NCBI RefSeq assembly: GCF_037893015.1
Contig: NC_133665.1
Location: 192,848,722 to 192,912,721 of the forward strand
Origin: Macrotis lagotis
Lineage: Eukaryota; Chordata; Mammalia; Peramelemorphia; Peramelidae
Direction: 5' to 3'
Length of the DNA: 64,000 nt
A program made the position numbers and the translations under genes. Below, in pieces: positions 56,685 to 64,000 of this stretch. The notes under the pieces were generated by a model. It was not told where the DNA came from and searched no databases. It worked only from the letters and a program-made list of their open reading frames with translations. The stretch's first letter is position 1; each line of letters opens with the position of its first letter.

Positions 56685-56816
56685 GCCCAGAGGGACATCA
56701 TCTTTGAGCTGAGACGCATCGCCTTCGATGCAGAGTGCGAGCCCAGCAGCAGCAGCGGGAGCATCGAAAAGCGCAAATCCATGTACACGCGGGACTACAA
56801 AAAGCTGGGCTTCATT
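56685..56816 (+). CDS. ELMO1: ELMO1 exon, residues 319-362 (start of ELMO domain)
   Basis: This 132-nt exon is phase 0 at both ends and encodes [17 protein letters not shown], then [20 protein letters not shown] and YKKLGFI, followed by gtaagt. It is the N-terminal edge of the ELMO/CED-12 domain. Four of the eleven differences from recalled human ELMO1 fall here, in the linker (S336C, N339S, N340S, M345I). The serine run comes from agc codons (four agc in a row). The following exon, expected to begin NHVNPAMDFTQTPPGM, is not found in the remaining 7.2 kb. Confidence 0.97.
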
Positions 56817-57377
56817 GTAAGTACCTGGGTGGCCTCTGGCCCTGGACCTCATCTGCAGTTTCTGGGCCCTGGGCCTCTCTGGGGTGGCCTCCAGGCCTGC
56901 TCTCCCTGCTCTCAGAGCCTCTTGGCCAACACCCCCTGGGCTGGTTTCAATGAAAGGTCACAATGGAAAGTTCCTTTGACGTGGGTAGGTGCACTAGCTT
57001 GGAGGGGAGTGAGTAGTTTGGCTGCCTTTCAAGGGGAGCCGGAGGGCTCCCACAGATGATCAGTCACACCTTGGAGGCTGCTCCAGGCCCTGGGTTCAAG
57101 AAGGTCACCTCTGAATTTGGCTGCTGAGACTTAGGGGTTTATGAGAGCTCATTTTTTCCCAGTGACCAGGAGGATCTGGGTTCATGTTCTGGCCCATCCT
57201 GACTGGGCAGCTCTGGACAAAGTGCTTAACCTCTCTGGGCCTCCTCAGGGAGTCTTTAGGATGATGAGTTAAAGTGAGCTGCCCATAAGCACTGTTGGAG
57301 GGAGTTGGCTTCCTGGGACTTTTCCAGACAGATGTAAATACAGACCTGGACCAAAGGAATGATTGAAAAGCAGTAAC

Positions 57378-57413
<36 letters not shown>

Positions 57414-57502
57414 AATGATGGTGGTGGTGGTGGTGGTGGTGGTAGAAGTAAGTGGTGGTGGTGGTGGTGGTGGTGGTGATGATGAAGGTGATGATGATGA
57501 TA
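57378..57502. repeat. (GAT)n/(GGT)n compound trinucleotide repeat
   Basis: About eleven GAT units are followed by GGT units, a short break (agaagtaa), more GGT units, and GAT again. The reverse strand gives poly-His/Ser/Pro false frames. It lies about 560 bp downstream of the exon 56685-56816 donor. Confidence 0.95.
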
Positions 57503-59784
57503 ATTCTCCCCAAGACTCTTTTTGAGCTCAGAGCTCCCCAACAATCTCATCTTAAAACCTCTTGATTCTGGCACTGCATTGACTTGACCCAGTTTCTTTC
57601 CTGATTTTCCTTTGACTTTTTCTGGGTCCTGAAGGGAATCTCATGTTTCTTAGATAGAAAATGAGGGTAGGAACAATGTGTCCAAGATTGTCCCTGCCAG
57701 GAAGGAGCTGCAGCCCGCTTCTTGTTGTGGAGAGGCGAGGGCAACCTCTATCTGGGCCCCTTCCTCAGGCCCCTCATCTGGGGGGAGGAATCACTGTAGA
57801 TGGGGGGCAGGAGCAGGGGACACAAAATATTTATAAAAGGTTAACTTTGGGGACTCTTGCTCATTCCTTGTCCCTCTCACCTTCCCTGCCACCCCCAGGC
57901 TCCCTAAGCCCACAGGGGGCTCTTCCCATTTCTTATTTTGAAGACAAAGCCCCTCTCTCATTGGGGGGGCATCTTGCCTCCAGAATTCTCTGCCACCTAA
58001 ACTTGAAACAAACCAGGAAAGTCAAAAATAGCAGAAGTTTGGGGCAGTCTCCCCCTTAGCTGTTTGTCCAGTGCGTGCCCACTGGGCTGCTCACAGACCA
58101 TTTTGCACCCTTGGTCAGGGCAGACCTTGGGGCTGAGCAGCTGCACCAAGTGCCTGTTGGGAGCTTGCCAGGATGCTGTATCCCTGACTTTGACCCCTGT
58201 AAAAATGGGGCTCATGCTGCCAGGCCTCCCTGCCTCTCTGGGAGGTCTTGAAGGATGGGGTGGAGACTTGAGGTTCCTTCCTAAGAAGTCTTCATTTGCC
58301 TGTCCCTTGGGGCTCAGGAGGAAGCAGCTGACACCACAACTGGTCTCCTGGTTTCCCTAGTGGGGGGTATCTGTAAATAATCCCCCCCTTCAGAACCAGG
58401 TCGGGGTCTCTCTGGGAGGCCAAAGAGGGTAGGCCTTAGAGGAGTGATAATGACAGCCTCTGGAGCCCTACCAGACATCAGTTGACCGTGGGCTTCACTG
58501 GCCAATGAGATTGATAATGAGCACGAGGGAAGGAAGGCGCTGCTGAGGAGGCTGGAAGCCCTCCCAGGGCTGGTGGCCAGCTCTCCCTCCAGGCCTGAAT
58601 TCCACTGACATCACACCAGTGGAGTAATCAGGGAAAAGTTGTGTTCTGCTCTAGGAGACCTGTTCTTTCCTGGCAGGGAATCTTTGGAAAAGGAGGCTTG
58701 TGACCCACTCTGGAAAGTGTTGACGTTCTCTTCCCCCACCCAGGGAGGAGCAAGGGCCAGGCCCTCCTGGGGCAGAACCAGAGCATGGAAGGGGAAGCCC
58801 AGGGATCTGGGTCTTCTATTTCCCTATGGAGGCAGGTGTTAGTTTTCTTTTTTGGGGGGGGGCGGAGATTAGCAGGGTGACCCTTTGAGTACAGTGAGGC
58901 GGTAGAGGATGGGCAGGCTTCCTCAGAGGAAGGGTGAATCCTGTGCCTTACTTGGAGCCAGTACATTGTGTTTCCGTCAAATGAGAACATCCAGACTTTA
59001 AGGTACATTTGAGGGAGGACTCTGTGTCTTTGTGTGTGTGTGTGTGTTCATGTGGATGCACCTGTAGATATGGTCATGGTTGGCCACCTGGCTTATTTGC
59101 AATGCAGGAGACCTGAGAATGGTGGGGGGATCTCCTTTTGTGTATTCTTCTGTTCCTCAGGGTCCAACCATACACTCCACATAGTGCCAGGTGCTGGGGA
59201 TCCAAAGACAAAGCACTGTCTTCCTCTCTTAGTGGATTCTCAGATTGGATCCAAATGCTAACATTTAAGCAGGAAAGGACTGGAGATGACTTGGCCTGCC
59301 CTCCTGCTTTTGAAAAACTAAGAAGGGTTGAGTGATCGGCCCAGGTGACCCACAGATAATGAGGGTGAAGAACAGGAATGAGGGCCAAGATCCTGCTTTC
59401 ATCTGGCATGGCAGAGTTTGTTGAATTGGCTTTGCCATTGGATGCCATGGCCAGGGCATTCACAGGTATCTTGACCATGCAGTTTAATCTTTCCAAAATC
59501 ACTGGAAGGAGTCTTGGCATTTTTCTCTCTCTGTGAATGAAAATGCCCATGATGGACCCTCAGTTGCCCAGCCTCAAAGGGCTGACCCCCATTTCATTTT
59601 AGACTGAGTGATCAGTGTCCACCCACAGGGTATCTGGGCAGCATAAGCCATTGGGCACTGGACCAAGAATCTCCTCTCAAAGGCCTTCTAGTGGACTGCA
59701 AGCAAATCTGTGACTCAGTTTCCTTGGCTGTAAAGTCAGAAGAAACCTACTCCTTCCCTCTGTGGGGCTCTGATAATTTAAATT

Positions 59785-59880
59785 CCATTTAATTCAATTC
59801 ATTGAACATCTATTATTTACCAAGCTGTGCTAAGCATTGGACATACAAAGATGGCCCCGGCTCTCAGAGAAATATTTTCT
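59785..59880 (+). repeat. L2/L3-like relic
   Basis: 'attcattgaacatctattatttaccaagc', 'tgtgctaagcattggacatacaaagatgg' match the CR1-group segment well. Confidence 0.7.
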
Positions 59881-61849
59881 GGATGTTATTAAACCAGTCA
59901 TTTTAGATTGCAAACACTGACATAGGGTGCATGTGTAGTTTCATCCAATCCTCTCAACAGCTTGCCTTCCTATTCCTGAAGTCCGCATTTTGAGTCTTGC
60001 TTTTCTCTTGGACCATGGCTGTCAGTCATGGAGCGCTATTGTGACCTTGGAAGAATCTCAAGGGTGTGTTAGGTCCATGGAGGATACTGCCCATGCCCAG
60101 TGAGGATGCCCAGGACAAGAGCTCTACAAGAAGTTTGACCAATGACCAGAGCAGGAAGGAAAATAAGAGCCATCCTAGGTCATCCCTGATCCCCACAGGA
60201 TGCTAAAAGCCCAACAAGATGATGTCTTCTGGAACAGTGAAGGATTCCCTTCAACAGCTCATGGCTGTGTATGAACAAGAGCCTCACACACTAAGTGGTA
60301 CCATGAGGTCATCCCCTGCACTGGTGGAAGGAGTTATCGTGCAATGACGTCATGGGTCCCTCAAGAAATTCTTTCTAATGGTTTCCCCATGGACAAGCTA
60401 TAGCAAGACATACGTTTTGCATTCACATGTTCTCCACAACAGAGGGAAAAGTGGTGAAGAAAAGTGCCTGGCATTTGCAAGTTCTACCAAGGAGACTGCT
60501 TCATGGCAGAATGGTTGGGCATCCCTGGCCTCTTGGGAGATGGAGTGCCAGCTTCCCAAGGAGTTAGTTTTCTCAGAAGTAGGTGTTGGCATGAACTTCA
60601 GGCCTTCTTTGTCCCTGCAGAGGAAGCCCCCCCCACCAGGCAGCATCCAGAGCAGTGGGGGATGCCCTGAGGGGTGAATGAGTGACCCCCGGTTTCTGCC
60701 CTAAAGACACAGGGAAGTCTGTTCTGAGCCCGTGAGGAGGAGGGCAGAGTTTTCAGAAGGGAAGTTCCATGGGGACCACTGGGAGGGCCACACTGACCCC
60801 ACCCCCGCCCCCAGCACTGGGCTCTTCTCACTTGGATTCTGCAGCTCCAGCCTGCTCTCTGGGCAGGTTCTTGGAGAGGTTGCCCTGACTCTCTGGGTGA
60901 TCCTCCCACCGCTCCAGAGCCCGGGGGCTCCCCTCCTGGTCCTACTGCCCCTTTCCCCATCCCTTGTGTTGTGTTTGGTGGTCACTAGAGGGCGCTCCTG
61001 ACCCACACATGAGAAATGCCAAGGTACCCAGGCCAGATCTGGCAGTGAATAGTGGGGTGCCCAGGCTGGCCAAGAACTGGGGGAAGGGATTATTGTGGGG
61101 GCTCCTACATGCCATCCTGTCGATGCTCAGACTGCCTCACATCCCTCAAGGAGACCCTCGTCTTCTTTGGCTCAGTTACAGACAGGAGCACTAACTGTAG
61201 CTCAGTGAGGGGGTCTGGAGCTAGAGCAGAAGCTGCCCTGCCAAGGCCAACTTCTCCCCCACCTTGTGGAGCTTGGGGCCGACTCCCCTGCTCTTTCCCC
61301 TGCGTGTCCTCGGGCAGGAGGGAGCCACAGCAGGAGTGAACTCACTCGGTAGAGATGCTGGGAAGGACGGGAAACCAGTCGGTGCCAAATTGGACCCATC
61401 CAGTGTGAAACTGATGGGAGGGCCAGGAGGACCTGTCTAGCCATTTGGGGTCATCTCGATACAGGTGCTGACTACATCCTTGGAGCTGATGAGATCTCTG
61501 TGAGAGATGGTGGAGTAAAAGAAGAGAAGTAGGCCCAGGACAGAGCCAGGGAGACCAAGCCTGAGAAGAAAAGGGCCAAGGGGGGAGCATTGAAGAACCT
61601 CAGTTTATCCATCTGTCCAAGTCAGATCAGAAACCCTGCTCTTCTCACACAGCTGTGAGGAAGCCCTTTCGGCCCCCTCGAATGCCCTTTCCTGGAGAGT
61701 TCTGGGTGGTATTGGCTGAAAGAGGACCTGGATGGAGCCGCCATAGCTCCCACGTCCGGCACATCTGAAGGTTGTCAAGTACTCTGGCTTCTGATCTCAT
61801 TGATCCTTCTAGGAATCCTGGGAAGGAAGGTTATTATCCCCATCTGATA

Positions 61850-62150
61850 GCTGAATTATTAGACAGTAATGTGATATATTACATAGAAACACTAATAAAA
61901 GCATCTTCCTTCCCATTGTTTAGATGGATCATTAATATTAGAGGTGGACGTTATCATATATTAATGCTATGTATTCTATATTAATAATACAAAGCACCCA
62001 TATTTCTATTTTATACTTGTACCATTAATATTATATATGAACACTAATGTATTATATATTATATGCGTTATATATAATACCTTATATAATGCACTATAAT
62101 CCATTATCATCACATTATATAATTATATATTAATAACAATAATAGGCATC
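61850..62150. repeat. AT-rich low-complexity tract
   Basis: Long stretches of tatatta, attaatatt and 'tatataatacc' include self-complementary pieces such as 'attatatattatatgcg'. No open frame is credible. It is followed by a short reverse MIR-like phrase ('cagaagctgaggttcggagagg') near 62165. Confidence 0.85.
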
Positions 62151-63307
62151 CCCATCTTGTAAGTGCAGAAGCTGAGGTTCGGAGAGGGGAGGCACCTTTC
62201 CCGGGGCAACTCAGCTAAGTATAATTTCAGGGGATTTAGGTTCGTTTTCTCTTTGCCAGTGTGTTCCCAGTCTGTACTGCCGCTGACTCAATGGCCTTCC
62301 AGGTGCCATCTGCCCCAAAGGTTCTGGGCATCCAGGAGCAGAGGGAAGGGGATGGTCTGCTGACCCCAGGTCTCACCAGAAGGGCTGCCTACCCAGCCCA
62401 TTGAAATGGTCTGAGTTGGACAGGACACCATGGCCTGGGCTTGGTGGCTGAGCCACAGCTTTGGCTTTAGAATTCAGACTCTGAGTCCCTTGAGAAGGAA
62501 TGAGCAGATCACACCTAAGGTCTACTTTCCAATTTTCTCAGCCATGGAAGGTCTTTATTTTTGTCCCATCTCCCTGGGCTTGAAGCATGTTCTCCAGAGG
62601 ATGTCCTCAGCAACCATCCATTGCCCACTTCTCTTGGCTACACTCACAGACTGGCAGGACCCTCAATGAGGGTCTCTGTTCCAGGCCCACCCCCTCCACC
62701 CCACCCAGCCAGGCCCTTTTCCTCTGGGTAGGAGGTCATTTATAAACTCTGACCCAATAAGAAGAGAGCCCATTTTGGGCAGTGACATTTTTGTACAAGT
62801 CAAAACCTTGTTGGACCATTGTCTGTTGGAGAGTCGCCATTCCATGAAGCAATGCCCTTGCAAAGATTTGGTTAAAACCTACGCTCACTCTTCCAGTTCC
62901 CAATAGGAGCTGAAGTAGATTCTTCTGGAAAGTCCTTGGGGAGCAGCCGACTTGAAAAGGCGGAGAAGAGTGGTCCCAGCTGGGGACCCAGCTTGTGGCC
63001 AAGTCTCTCTTGTCTCAGCTGAGTCAAACTGGTCTCTCAGCTCCCAGGGACCATTTCTGGCCCAGTAGGAGGCAGGATTCTTCTGCCGACAGCTCTCCCC
63101 AAACTTCCCTGACTGCTCTAGGGGGTCAGCCATGACCCCCACCTTCTCACCTCTGCCTCTGACTTCCCATAATAACCCTCAGCTCTCCCTGAAGTCATAT
63201 TTGAGGTGACTCCTCCAGGGGTACCTTCCCTTACCAAATTATCAAAGCTAAAAAAGCCATCAAGATGCTTGTTAAATAGCTGCATGTATTAGGCTTGAAA
63301 ACCCGTA

Positions 63308-63475
63308 GGGGGCAGCTAGGTGGCACAGTGGATAGAACACCAGCCCTGGAGTCAGGAGGACCTGAGTTCAAATTTGACCTCAGACACTTAATAATTACCT
63401 AGCTGTGTGGCCTTGGGCAAGTCACTTAACCCATTGCCTTGCCAAAAACAAAACAAAATAAAACAAACAAAAAAA
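63308..63475 (+). mobile_element. WSINE1-like SINE
   Basis: This is a clean full-length copy with 'gggggcagctaggtggcacagtgg', 'ggacctgagttcaaatttgacc', 'cttaataattacctagctgtg' and 'cattgccttgccaaaaac' with an A-rich (aaaca)n tail. It is close to the family consensus. Confidence 0.93.
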
Positions 63476-64000
63476 TTGTCTTTCCCTGAGTCCACCTGAG
63501 AACCCATCAAGAGTGTTCATTTAGGGAGGCAAAGGGGTATAGTGGGGTTCAAACCTCCCTTCTGGTGCCTAAACCTGCATGACCTGGGGAAGAGAAGCAA
63601 GGTGCAGGAAGAGAAAACCATTTGACTGCCTACTGTTTACCCTGTGCGAAGGACTCTACAAATGATATTTCATTTGATAGTCTTGGTGGCCATGAGCCAG
63701 GCTGGATCTGCTTTGAAGACATCCTCCAAACACTTGCCATGAGACCCCAGCATTCCCTTTGTTAGAGGGGAAGGGGATAGAACTTTCTATTTCTTAGCCC
63801 CAAATCTGTCTTCATGTACAGCCTTCTGGTGGATTGGGGAATGGGTGCTTCTGACTGGGATTTTGGGGGTCAGCTCTGTAGCCAACTTTTAAGTGATTTG
63901 TCAGTTGGCCAACACTAGAGGGCACTCGCTGCTTGACTGCCAACCTCCTCTTTTTTTCCTTTCTATTGTTTTTCAATGTGCTTGGCACCCTCTCTGAAAT

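Larger units (their letters stand above)
56817..64000 (+). other. ELMO1: Downstream ELMO1 intron (5' part)
   Basis: The intron begins with gtaagt. No further ELMO1 exon or other gene is seen. It contains a GAT/GGT microsatellite, an AT-rich tract, L2/L3 and MIR relics (for example 57160-57260), and one WSINE1-like SINE near the right end. The stretch 58.0-61.7 kb is GC-rich with nothing I can name apart from a short (GT)n at 59,031-59,047. Confidence 0.6.

Noticed and set aside
57256..57574. Poly-His and poly-Ser/Pro frames
   Set aside because: Translation of the GAT/GGT trinucleotide repeat on the reverse strand.
56817..64000. Search for the next ELMO1 exon (NHVNPAMDFTQTPPGM...)
   Set aside because: No matching sequence was found by eye in this stretch, so no exon is called.

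Overview
This window is a piece of a marsupial nuclear genome. It carries many copies of a tRNA-derived SINE whose head reads 'gcagctaggtggcacagtggatagagcac' and whose tail reads 'gccttgcaaaaacc' (WSINE1-like, known from Australian marsupials). It also has Mar1/SINE1-type SINEs, old MIR and L2 fragments, and pieces of L1. An Australian marsupial, possibly a dasyurid, fits best, but that rests on recognising the SINE by eye. Sequence composition looks more GC-rich than a typical marsupial bulk genome (not computed).

The only host gene I can support is ELMO1 (engulfment and cell motility 1), on the + strand and incomplete at both ends. Nine coding exons lie at 18496-18546, 21685-21854, 35944-35979, 41594-41693, 47085-47236, 49258-49336, 53109-53159, 54331-54453 and 56685-56816. 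All have AG/GT borders and compatible phases. Together they give 894 nt, or 298 codons, which correspond to human ELMO1 residues 65-362 of about 727. This covers the end of the N-terminal Ras-binding-like region, the armadillo-type ELMO inhibitory region and the start of the ELMO/CED-12 domain. ELMO1 pairs with DOCK180-family proteins to activate Rac during engulfment of dying cells and cell migration. The upstream exons (residues 1-64) and the downstream exons (from residue 363) were not found, so 1-18495 and 56817-64000 are read as intron.

The most interesting observation is a possible unannotated, frame-preserving 45-nt cassette exon at 51814-51858, between the sixth and seventh exons. It has an AG acceptor and a gtaagt donor and encodes VKLEPRADILDCPLT. 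As I remember ELMO2, that paralogue has a similar optional insert at exactly the same position.

The rest is intronic and repeat-rich. Main items are an L1 ORF2 fragment (minus, about 23.2-24.2 kb), a likely L1 5' fragment (minus, about 7-7.9 kb), a pogo/Tigger-like CENP-B-type HTH fragment (30.6-31.24 kb) next to an unexplained antisense coding-like block (30.05-30.58 kb), a decayed non-LTR reverse transcriptase with an FADD box (36.55-37.72 kb), a short hAT-like element with terminal inverted repeats (44.17-44.36 kb), young SINEs with visible target-site duplications, and several micro- and minisatellites. No rRNA, functional tRNA, CRISPR array, operon or microbial feature is present.
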